From assembly GCA_019635355.1 (NCBI GenBank), contig JAHBZQ010000001.1, forward strand, positions 186,001 to 250,000: DNA of 64,000 nucleotides, read 5' to 3'. Shown here in pieces: positions 7,734-14,697 of this stretch. The first letter of the stretch is position 1; each line of letters begins with the position of its first letter. The translations under genes were made by a program, and so were the position numbers. A model generated the notes under the pieces. That model was given only the letters and a program-made list of their open reading frames with translations. It was not told the origin of the DNA and searched no databases. This stretch comes from Rhizobacter sp. Its GTDB lineage: Bacteria > Pseudomonadota > Gammaproteobacteria > Burkholderiales > Burkholderiaceae_C.

Positions 7734-8359
7734 GCCGCCACCGCCAGGCGCCGCCAGGCGCGCAGCCCGGCCACCGACATCACGATGAAGATCGCGTAGA
7801 GCACCACCGTGAGCCAGAGGCCCTTGTAGGCGAAGAGCGCGACGCTCACCGAGTTGACGACGAGCCATGCCGCCCAGTTCTCGACGTACTTGCGGCCGAG
7901 CAGCCATTGGCCGAGCAGGCTGGCGGCGGTGGGGAAGGCGTCCCACCAGGGCACGTCGGTGTCGGTGGTGCGGGCCAGGAAGAGGGCCGTGACCGGCCAA
8001 GCGACGGCCAGGGCGAGCAGCAGGCCCCAGCGCATGCGGGGTGCGAGCGAGCGCACGTGCAACGGCTGGCCGTCGTCCTGCTTTCCTCGCAGCCATTGCC
8101 ACCAGCCCCAGGTCGCGACGACCACGAAGAAGATCTGCAAGCCGGCTTCACCGTAGAGCTTGCTGTTCCAGAAGAGCAGGAAGTACAGCAGGGAACTCGC
8201 GATGGCCAGCGGCCACGCGACAGGGTTGACGCGCATGTTGCACACCACCATCACGATCGCCAGCACGAAGGCCACGATCTCGAGCCAGGTGACGGGCGAC
8301 CCGAGGAGGGTGAAGGGTGCGGCAAAGATCGGCTGCAGAGCCTGCAGCAGGGCATCCAT
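7730..8359 (-). CDS. pnuC: PnuC family nicotinamide riboside transporter
   Basis: The 209-residue inner-membrane protein has about seven hydrophobic segments and the PnuC signature near the C-terminus (KYVENWAAWLVVNSVSVALF, with the W-x3-N motif). PnuC proteins are facilitators of nicotinamide riboside uptake; the substrate is retained by phosphorylation, and the kinase for this is encoded by the next gene. It lies 6 bases downstream of ftsB. No NAD-responsive riboswitch or NrtR site was recognised. Confidence 0.93.
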   Translation of the reverse strand: MDALLQALQPIFAAPFTLLGSPVTWLEIVAFVLAIVMVVCNMRVNPVAWPLAIASSLLYFLLFWNSKLYGEAGLQIFFVVVATWGWWQWLRGKQDDGQPLHVRSLAPRMRWGLLLALAVAWPVTALFLARTTDTDVPWWDAFPTAASLLGQWLLGRKYVENWAAWLVVNSVSVALFAYKGLWLTVVLYAIFIVMSVAGLRAWRRLAVAA

Positions 8360-8365
8360 GTGGCG

Positions 8366-8641
8366 CTAGCGCTTGGGCGTGACCTGGACGTAGATCTCGT
8401 CCGGTTTGACCATGCCGAGTTCGAAGCGGGCTTTCTCTTCGACCATCTCCAGGCCTTCCTTGAGGTCGCTCACCTCGGCCAGCAGCTGCTCGTTGCGCTC
8501 GTGTGCCGCTTCGTTCTGCGCCTTCTGGTCGAGCAGCTTGGACTCCAGCTCCATCACGCGCGGCACCCCCGACCGGCCGAGCCAGAGCTCGGCATGCACC
8601 AGCGCGATGAGCGCCAGCAGGGCGAGGGTGACGAGACGCAC
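8366..8641 (-). CDS. ftsB: Cell division protein FtsB
   Basis: The 91-residue bitopic septum protein has a short cytoplasmic start, one transmembrane helix (about residues 4-20) and then a periplasmic coiled coil of Leu/Glu heptads, ending in the family block EEKARFELGMVKPDEIYVQV. FtsB forms the FtsQLB complex that activates FtsWI. It starts at GTG 8641, 18 bases after eno, the standard arrangement in Proteobacteria. Confidence 0.94.
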   Translation of the reverse strand: MRLVTLALLALIALVHAELWLGRSGVPRVMELESKLLDQKAQNEAAHERNEQLLAEVSDLKEGLEMVEEKARFELGMVKPDEIYVQVTPKR

Positions 8642-8659
8642 GTGAGGGCCGGCTTGGGC

Positions 8660-9943
8660 TTAGCGGAGGTTGTAGAACGCGCCGCGGCCCGGGTAGCTCG
8701 CCACATCACCGAGGTCTTCTTCGATGCGCAGCAGCTGGTTGTACTTGGCGATGCGGTCGCTGCGGCTCATCGAGCCGGTCTTGATCTGGCCGGCGTTGGT
8801 GCCGACCGCGATGTCGGCGATCGTCGAGTCTTCGGTCTCGCCCGAGCGGTGCGAGATCACGGCCGTGTAGTTGGCGCGCTTGGCCATCTCGATGGCGGCG
8901 AAGGTCTCGGTCAGCGTGCCGATCTGGTTGATCTTGATGAGGATCGAGTTGGCGATGCGCTTCTCGATGCCTTCACGCAGGATCTTGGTGTTGGTGACGA
9001 AGAGGTCGTCGCCCACCAGCTGCACCTTGCCGGCGAGTTTTTCGGTGAGGTGCTTCCAGCCGTCCCAGTCGCCCTCGTGCATGCCGTCTTCGATGCTGAT
9101 GATCGGGTACTTGTCGCACCAGGTGGCGAGGATGTCGGTCCACTCGGGCGCGGTGAGCTGCAGGCCTTCGCCTTCGAGGTGGTACTTGCCGTCCTTGTAG
9201 AACTCGCTGGCGGCGCAGTCGAGACCGATCGCGATGTGCTCGCCCGGGGTGTAGCCGGCCTTGTCGATCGCTTCCAGGATCATCTGGATCGCCGCTTCGT
9301 GGCTGGCCACGCTCGGGGCGAAGCCACCTTCGTCGCCGACGGCGGTGCTCATGCCCTTGGCGTCGATGATCTTCTTCAGCGCATGGAACACCTCGGCGCC
9401 GTAGCGCACCGCCTCGCGGAAGCTCGGAGCGCCCACGGGGATGATCATCAGCTCTTGCAGATCGAGGTTGTTGTTGGCGTGTGCGCCGCCGTTGATGACG
9501 TTCATCATCGGCACCGGCATCTGCATCGCGCCCGAGCCACCGAAGTAGCGGTAGAGCGGCAGGCCCGACTCTTCGGCCGCGGCGCGCGCCACGGCCATCG
9601 AGACGGCGAGCGTCGCGTTGGCGCCGAGTCGGCTCTTGTTCTCGGTGCCGTCGAGGTCGATCAGGGTGCGGTCGAGGAAGGCCTGCTCCGAAGCATCGAG
9701 GCCGAGCACGGCTTCGCTGATCTCGGTGTTGATGTGTTCGACGGCCTTGAGCACGCCCTTGCCGAGATAGCGGCTCTTGTCACCGTCGCGCAGCTCGATG
9801 GCTTCGCGCGAGCCGGTGGAGGCGCCCGACGGCACGGCCGCACGGCCCATGGTGCCGCTTTCCAGCAGCACGTCGCATTCGACGGTCGGGTTGCCGCGGC
9901 TGTCGAGAATCTCGCGGCCGACGATGTCAACGATGGCACTCAT
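8660..9943 (-). CDS. eno: Enolase
   Basis: The 427-residue phosphopyruvate hydratase of glycolysis is full length. Visible hallmarks are the N-terminal REILDSRGNPTVECDV, GGAHANNNLDLQE, the metal/catalytic block SIEDGMHEGDWDGW, QLVGDDLFVTN, IKINQIGTLTET and SHRSGETEDSTIADIAV. It is cytosolic and uses Mg2+. It belongs to the pyrG-kdsA-DUF1330-eno-ftsB gene string conserved in many Betaproteobacteria. Confidence 0.99.
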   Translation of the reverse strand: MSAIVDIVGREILDSRGNPTVECDVLLESGTMGRAAVPSGASTGSREAIELRDGDKSRYLGKGVLKAVEHINTEISEAVLGLDASEQAFLDRTLIDLDGTENKSRLGANATLAVSMAVARAAAEESGLPLYRYFGGSGAMQMPVPMMNVINGGAHANNNLDLQELMIIPVGAPSFREAVRYGAEVFHALKKIIDAKGMSTAVGDEGGFAPSVASHEAAIQMILEAIDKAGYTPGEHIAIGLDCAASEFYKDGKYHLEGEGLQLTAPEWTDILATWCDKYPIISIEDGMHEGDWDGWKHLTEKLAGKVQLVGDDLFVTNTKILREGIEKRIANSILIKINQIGTLTETFAAIEMAKRANYTAVISHRSGETEDSTIADIAVGTNAGQIKTGSMSRSDRIAKYNQLLRIEEDLGDVASYPGRGAFYNLR

Positions 9944-10001
9944 CTATCTTCCTCTTGGTTATCGTGAATTCTGTGGGGCACCGATTCTCTGCCGACGCGG
10001 G

Positions 10002-10289
10002 TTACACGCCGTCGACAACGATCATGCGCATGATCCCGGCGCCTTCGCGCAGGGTGCGGGCGTGGGTGTAGGCTTCGCTGGCGTAGAAGGCCTTGGCCTT
10101 GGCCCGATCGGGAAAGCGCAGCACGATGATGCGGCTGGGCGTCCAGGGGCCTTCGAGCACTTCGAACTCGCCGCCGCGCACCAGGATCTCGGCGCCGTGC
10201 TCCTGCATGGCTTTCGTCGACCACTCGCGGTACTTCGCCATCTTCTCGGCGTCGGTGACGGTGACGTCGGCAATGATGTAGGCGCTCAT
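10002..10289 (-). CDS. DUF1330 domain protein (dimeric ferredoxin-like fold)
   Basis: The 95-residue protein has the DUF1330 pattern AYIIADVTVTDAEKMAKYREW, FEVLEGPWTPSRIIVLRFPD and AKAFYASEAYTHARTLRE. The family is a small alpha/beta barrel related to dimeric mono-oxygenase-like proteins and has no assigned reaction. It lies 5 bases after kdsA and 58 before eno, in a string of core genes. Co-transcription is likely; a functional link to LPS or glycolysis is not implied. Confidence 0.9.
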   Translation of the reverse strand: MSAYIIADVTVTDAEKMAKYREWSTKAMQEHGAEILVRGGEFEVLEGPWTPSRIIVLRFPDRAKAKAFYASEAYTHARTLREGAGIMRMIVVDGV

Positions 10290-10294
10290 CGTCT

Positions 10295-11152
10295 TCAGCA
10301 GGAGAAGTCGTTCTCGAGCAGCGGCTGCTGCTTGATCACGCGGTCGAGGGCGACCAGTTGTTCGAGCAGCGCCTTCATGTGCTTCAAGGGCACGGCGTTG
10401 GGGCCATCGCTCATCGCGTTCTTCGGGTCGGGGTGCGTTTCCATGAACACACCGGCCACGCCCACCGCGATGGCGGCACGCGACAGCACCGGCACGAATT
10501 CACGCTGGCCACCCGAGCTCGTGCCCTGGCCACCGGGGAGCTGCACCGAGTGCGTGGCGTCGAACACCACCGGCGCACCCGTCTCACGCATGATCGCGAG
10601 TGACCGCATGTCGGACACGAGGTTGTTGTAGCCAAAGCTCGCGCCGCGTTCGCAGGCCATGAAGTTGTCTTCGTTCAGACCCTTGGCCTTGGCCGCCGCA
10701 CGCGCCTTGTCGATCACGTTCTTCATGTCGTGCGGCGCGAGGAACTGGCCCTTCTTAATGTTGACCGGCTTGCCCGACTGCGCGACAGCGTGGATGAAGT
10801 CGGTCTGGCGGCATAGGAAGGCGGGCGTTTGCAACACGTCGACGACCTTGGCCACTTCGGGAATCTCGGCTTCGCTGTGCACGTCGGTCAGGATGGGCAC
10901 GTTCAGTTCGCGCTTCACCTTGGCGAGGATCTCGAGGCCCTTTTCCATGCCGGGCCCGCGGAACGAGGTGCCCGACGAGCGGTTGGCCTTGTCGTAGCTG
11001 CTCTTGAAGATGAACGGGACGCCCAGCGCGGAGGTGATCTCTTTGAGCCGACCGGCTACGTCCATCTGCAGCTGCTCGGACTCGACCACGCAGGGGCCCG
11101 AGATCAGGAAGAAGGGCTTGTTCAAGCCCACGTCAAAACCGCAAAGTTTCAT
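10295..11152 (-). CDS. kdsA: 3-deoxy-8-phosphooctulonate synthase (KDO8P synthase)
   Basis: This 285-residue cytosolic enzyme condenses phosphoenolpyruvate with arabinose 5-phosphate to give KDO-8-phosphate, the first committed step of KDO in LPS inner core synthesis. Hallmarks include FFLISGPCVVESEQL, FKSSYDKANRSS, TDVHSEAE, LQTPAFLCRQTDF, KKGQFLAPHDM and the terminal VFMETHPDP region. The frame continues upstream through a repeat to 11200, but MKLCGFDVGL at 11152 is the usual start. A REP-like inverted pair separates it from pyrG. Confidence 0.98.
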   Translation of the reverse strand: MKLCGFDVGLNKPFFLISGPCVVESEQLQMDVAGRLKEITSALGVPFIFKSSYDKANRSSGTSFRGPGMEKGLEILAKVKRELNVPILTDVHSEAEIPEVAKVVDVLQTPAFLCRQTDFIHAVAQSGKPVNIKKGQFLAPHDMKNVIDKARAAAKAKGLNEDNFMACERGASFGYNNLVSDMRSLAIMRETGAPVVFDATHSVQLPGGQGTSSGGQREFVPVLSRAAIAVGVAGVFMETHPDPKNAMSDGPNAVPLKHMKALLEQLVALDRVIKQQPLLENDFSC

Positions 11153-11170
11153 CTGAGGCCCCCGCAGACC

Positions 11171-11241
11171 ACCGTTCGCACTGAGCTTGTCGAAGTGCAT
11201 GCGTGTGAGGAAAGGGCTTCGACAAGCTCAGCCCGAACGGT
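11171..11241. repeat. REP-like inverted pair between pyrG and kdsA
   Basis: Two copies of a roughly 25-base element face each other at 11171-11195 and 11217-11241. The arms share TGAGCTTGTCGAAG and its complement CTTCGACAAGCTCA, and CCGTTCG against CGAACGG. Together they can fold into a long hairpin in the transcript between pyrG and kdsA. The motif TTCGACAAGCTCAGCCCGAA is a familiar interspersed element in Proteobacterial genomes. Only this pair was seen in the window. Confidence 0.8.
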
Positions 11242-11249
11242 GCGGGTCA

Positions 11250-12917
11250 TCATGCCGCGACCTTCTGTTTCTTGCGCGAAGCCTGATGCGCCAGCGCGGC
11301 CTCGATGTACGACTTGAAGAGCGGGTGACCGCCCCACGGGGTCGACTTGAACTCCGGGTGGAACTGCACGCCCATGAACCACGGGTGCACGCTCTTCGGC
11401 AGCTCCACGATCTCGGTCAGCTTCTCGCGCTGGGTGATGGCCGAGATGACGAGGCCCGCTTCGGTCAACTTGTCGAGGTAATGGACGTTGGCTTCGTAGC
11501 GGTGGCGGTGCCGCTCGGTCACCACGTCGCCATAGATCTCGTGCGCAAGCGTGCCCGGCTTCACGTCGGAGCTCTGAGCGCCCAAGCGCATGGTGCCGCC
11601 GAGGTCGGACTGGGCCGTGCGCTTCTGGATCGAGCCGTCGGCGTCTTGCCACTCCTCGATGAGCGCAATCACCGGCTCGGGCGTGTCGGGGTCGAACTCG
11701 GTGCTGTTCGCGTTCACGAGGCCAGCCTTGTGGCGGGCGTACTCGATGGTCGCGACCTGCATGCCCAGGCAGATGCCGAGGTAGGGCACCTTGTGCTCGC
11801 GGGCGAACTGGGCGGTGAGGATCTTGCCTTCCACGCCGCGCTTGCCGAAGCCGCCGGGCACGAGGATGGCGTCGTACTTGTCGAGCTGGTTGACGTTGGC
11901 CGGGGTCAGCGTCTCGGAGTCGACGTACTCGATGTTGACCTTCGCGTGGTTGGCAATGCCAGCGTGGCGCAGCGCTTCATTGAGCGACTTGTACGAGTCC
12001 GACAGATCGGTGTACTTGCCGCACATCGCGATGGTGACCTCGCGTTGCGGGTGCTCCACCTCCTCGACCAGCGCATCCCAGCGCTTGAGGTTGGCGGGTG
12101 GCGTGTTGATGCGCAACTTGTCGCAGATGAGCCCATCGAGCCCCTGCTCGTGCAGCATGCGCGGCACCTTGTAGATGGTGTCGGCGTCCCACACGGAGAT
12201 CACGCCCCACTCGGGCACGTTGGTGAAGAGCGAGATCTTCTCGCGCTCTTCGGCCGGAATCGCACGGTCGGCGCGGCACAGCAGCGCATCGGGCTGGATG
12301 CCGATCTCGCGCATCTTCTGCACCGTGTGCTGCGTGGGCTTGGTCTTGAGCTCGCCGGCGGCGGCAATCCAGGGCACGTAGGTGAGGTGCACGAAGGCCG
12401 CGTTGTTGGGGCCCATGCGCAGGCTCATCTGGCGCGCGGCTTCGAGGAAGGGCAGCGATTCGATGTCGCCCACCGTGCCGCCCACTTCGACGATCGCAAC
12501 GTCGACCGCATGGTCGGTGCCGATGCCAGCACCGCGCTTCACGAATTCCTGGATCTCGTTGGTGACGTGCGGGATCACCTGCACCGTCTTGCCGAGGTAG
12601 TCGCCGCGGCGCTCTTTCTCGAGCACGCTCTTGTAGATCTGGCCGGTGGTGAAGTTGTTCGACTTCTTCATCCGCGTGGTGATGAAGCGCTCGTAGTGGC
12701 CGAGGTCGAGGTCGGTTTCAGCGCCGTCGTCGGTGACGAACACCTCGCCGTGCTGGAAGGGCGACATGGTGCCCGGGTCGACGTTGAGGTAAGGGTCCAG
12801 CTTGATGAGCGTGACTTTGAGGCCGCGCGATTCGAGGATCGCTGCAAGTGACGCTGCCGCGATGCCCTTGCCCAGCGAGGACACCACACCGCCGGTGACA
12901 AAGACGAACTTGGTCAT
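11250..12917 (-). CDS. pyrG: CTP synthase
   Basis: The 555-residue enzyme aminates UTP to CTP using glutamine. The N-terminal synthetase domain begins FVFVTGGVVSSLGKG with its P-loop and includes VIPHVTNEIQEFV. The C-terminal class I glutamine amidotransferase carries LVPGGFGKRG, the nucleophile block YLGICLGMQ and GVQFHPEFKS. The start at 12917 gives the canonical MTKFVFVTGG N-terminus; upstream frame extension is spurious. It heads the pyrG-kdsA-DUF1330-eno-ftsB string and has a perfect -10 box in its leader. Confidence 0.99.
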   Translation of the reverse strand: MTKFVFVTGGVVSSLGKGIAAASLAAILESRGLKVTLIKLDPYLNVDPGTMSPFQHGEVFVTDDGAETDLDLGHYERFITTRMKKSNNFTTGQIYKSVLEKERRGDYLGKTVQVIPHVTNEIQEFVKRGAGIGTDHAVDVAIVEVGGTVGDIESLPFLEAARQMSLRMGPNNAAFVHLTYVPWIAAAGELKTKPTQHTVQKMREIGIQPDALLCRADRAIPAEEREKISLFTNVPEWGVISVWDADTIYKVPRMLHEQGLDGLICDKLRINTPPANLKRWDALVEEVEHPQREVTIAMCGKYTDLSDSYKSLNEALRHAGIANHAKVNIEYVDSETLTPANVNQLDKYDAILVPGGFGKRGVEGKILTAQFAREHKVPYLGICLGMQVATIEYARHKAGLVNANSTEFDPDTPEPVIALIEEWQDADGSIQKRTAQSDLGGTMRLGAQSSDVKPGTLAHEIYGDVVTERHRHRYEANVHYLDKLTEAGLVISAITQREKLTEIVELPKSVHPWFMGVQFHPEFKSTPWGGHPLFKSYIEAALAHQASRKKQKVAA

Positions 12918-12962
12918 TGCTGTGGCACTTGCGTGCTGCAAATGCTCTGGTGGTAAAGCGCG

Positions 12963-12968
12963 ATTATA
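12963..12968 (-). promoter_or_regulatory. Probable pyrG promoter -10 box
   Basis: A perfect TATAAT reads on the minus strand at 12968-12963, about 45 bases before the pyrG start codon, giving a short untranslated leader. No good -35 hexamer is visible 16-18 bases upstream, so an activator or a weak promoter is possible. Confidence 0.5.
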
Positions 12969-13021
12969 GGCGTGGCCCCGGGGGGCACATCCCTGCGCCG
13001 ATGGGGGTCAACGCGCGACGC

Positions 13022-13864
13022 TCAGGCTTCGACCGGCGCGCGCAGTTCGGCCAGCACCTTGAGCCAGCGCAACACCTCGGCCGAGGTCTCGTCGGGCCGC
13101 TCGAATGGGAAGAGGTGCTCGCCCTCGATCCACGACACGCGGCCGTGGGCCAGCCGCTCGGTGGCGAGCATGCCCACGCGCTTCACCTCGGTCGACTGCG
13201 TGCCACCGATGAAGGCCAGCGGGTGGCGCAGCGGGTGGCGGCGCAGGAAGCCGGGGATGTCGTGCGCGAGGGTGTTGTAGATGTCGGTCTCGACGTCGCG
13301 GCGGAAGGCGAGCGTCACGCCGGGCTCCATCGGCGGGCGGGCGTCTTCGATGCCGCAGGCGATGTAGTCCTCGAGCACACGCGGGTCCCAGCGGGCAAAC
13401 GACGACTTGCTCGCGAAATGCCGGTGGGCGGCCTCTCGGCTCGGCCAGTGGTCGCGGCGGCGGCGCGAGATCGCACCTGGCGAGAACTGCATGCCCAGGC
13501 CGGTGAGCTTGGCGAACTGGATGGTGGGGGTGAGCAGGCCACCGATCACCGGCGAGTCGAGCATCACCACGCCGCGGGCGAGGTCGGGCCGCTTGGCCGC
13601 GGCGAGCAGGCTCAGGAAGCCGCCCAACGAATGGCCGACGAAGAACGCCGGCTCCTTGGCCTGGGCCTCGGCGAACTGCACCAGTTGGTCGCGCAGGCGA
13701 GGCCAGTGGTTGGTCACCGGGTACTTGGGGTCATGGCCGTACTTCTCGACGGCGAGCACGGTGTAGCCCGCCTTCTTCCACGCCTCGAACAGCACCCGGT
13801 AGGTACCCGCCGGGAAGCTGTTGGCGTGCGAGAAGACGATGGTGCCGGCGTGCTTCTTGGCCAT
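13022..13864 (-). CDS. Alpha/beta hydrolase
   Basis: The 280-residue cytosolic alpha/beta-hydrolase has the nucleophile elbow FFVGHSLGGFL (G-H-S-L-G), an early FSHANSFPAGTYR oxyanion region and a late acid/histidine segment (WIEGEHLFPFERPDE) supplying the catalytic His. The substrate is unknown. It is the third gene of a mutS-anbu-hydrolase operon, with two bases between anbu and this start. The frame remains open upstream across anbu, but ATG 13864 is supported by that spacing and by the N-terminal fold. Confidence 0.85.
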   Translation of the reverse strand: MAKKHAGTIVFSHANSFPAGTYRVLFEAWKKAGYTVLAVEKYGHDPKYPVTNHWPRLRDQLVQFAEAQAKEPAFFVGHSLGGFLSLLAAAKRPDLARGVVMLDSPVIGGLLTPTIQFAKLTGLGMQFSPGAISRRRRDHWPSREAAHRHFASKSSFARWDPRVLEDYIACGIEDARPPMEPGVTLAFRRDVETDIYNTLAHDIPGFLRRHPLRHPLAFIGGTQSTEVKRVGMLATERLAHGRVSWIEGEHLFPFERPDETSAEVLRWLKVLAELRAPVEA

Positions 13865-13866
13865 GA

Positions 13867-14697
13867 TCAGATGATCTTCTCGCTGGCGTTGGTGATCTTG
13901 CGCATGGGCTCGAATCGGCCCGAGCGCACCACCAGCGGGTAGGCGGTGGTGCTGCCGCTTTCCCAGTGCGGGTCTTCGATCGACTCGAACACCTGGCGCA
14001 GCTTCTGGCCCCAGGTGTTGCGGATCATGTGGAAGTAGGGGTTGTGCTCGTCGATGCAGACCATCTGCTCGCTCTGCAGCCGATCGGCTTCGTAGACCAG
14101 CAGGTCGAGCGGCAGGCCCACCGAGAGGTTGGACTTGAGCGTCGAATCCATCGACACCAGCGCGCACTTGGCGGCTTCGTCGAGCGGGGTGTGCGGCGTG
14201 ATCATGCGGTCGAGCACCGGCTTGCCGTATTTCGATTCGCCCACCTGGAAGAAGCAGGTCTCGCGCGTGGCTTCGATGAAGTTGCCGGCCGAGTAGACGA
14301 GGAAGAGCCGCATTGCCTCGCCGGCGATCTGGCCGCCGAAGATCATCGAGGCGTTGAAGTCGATGCCGGCTTGCTTGAGAGAGGGGCCGTCCTGGTCATA
14401 GACGCGGCGCACGGCGCTGCCGAGCACACGCACGGCGTCAAACATGCTTTTCGCGTTCCAGATGGTGAGTGGTGGCTCGTCGGGCCCGTTGTCGAGTTTT
14501 TCCACCTGCAGGATCTCGCGCACCGATTGAGAGATCGACAGGTTGCCGGCCGAGAGCAGCACCATGAAGCGGTCGCCCGGCTTCTCGTAGACCATCATCT
14601 TGCGGAAGGTGCTGATCGCATCGAGGCCCGCGTTGGTGCGCGAGTCGGAGAGGAAGACCAGGCCGGCATCGAGCTTGATGCCTACGCAGTACGTCAT
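13867..14697 (-). CDS. Anbu-type proteasome-like peptidase
   Basis: The 276-residue Ntn-hydrolase is of the bacterial proteasome-like Anbu family (ancestral beta subunit). After Met removal the N-terminus is Thr1 (M-TYCVGIKLDAGLVF). Asp17 of SDSRTNAG and a lysine at about 32 (TFRKMMV) match the proteasomal catalytic set. Anbu forms open helical or ring assemblies in the cytosol; its physiological substrate is unsettled. Its start overlaps the mutS stop (ATGA), so it is translationally coupled to mismatch repair. The companion genes often seen with Anbu elsewhere (transglutaminase-like, alpha-E, ATP-grasp) are absent here. Confidence 0.88.
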   Translation of the reverse strand: MTYCVGIKLDAGLVFLSDSRTNAGLDAISTFRKMMVYEKPGDRFMVLLSAGNLSISQSVREILQVEKLDNGPDEPPLTIWNAKSMFDAVRVLGSAVRRVYDQDGPSLKQAGIDFNASMIFGGQIAGEAMRLFLVYSAGNFIEATRETCFFQVGESKYGKPVLDRMITPHTPLDEAAKCALVSMDSTLKSNLSVGLPLDLLVYEADRLQSEQMVCIDEHNPYFHMIRNTWGQKLRQVFESIEDPHWESGSTTAYPLVVRSGRFEPMRKITNASEKII

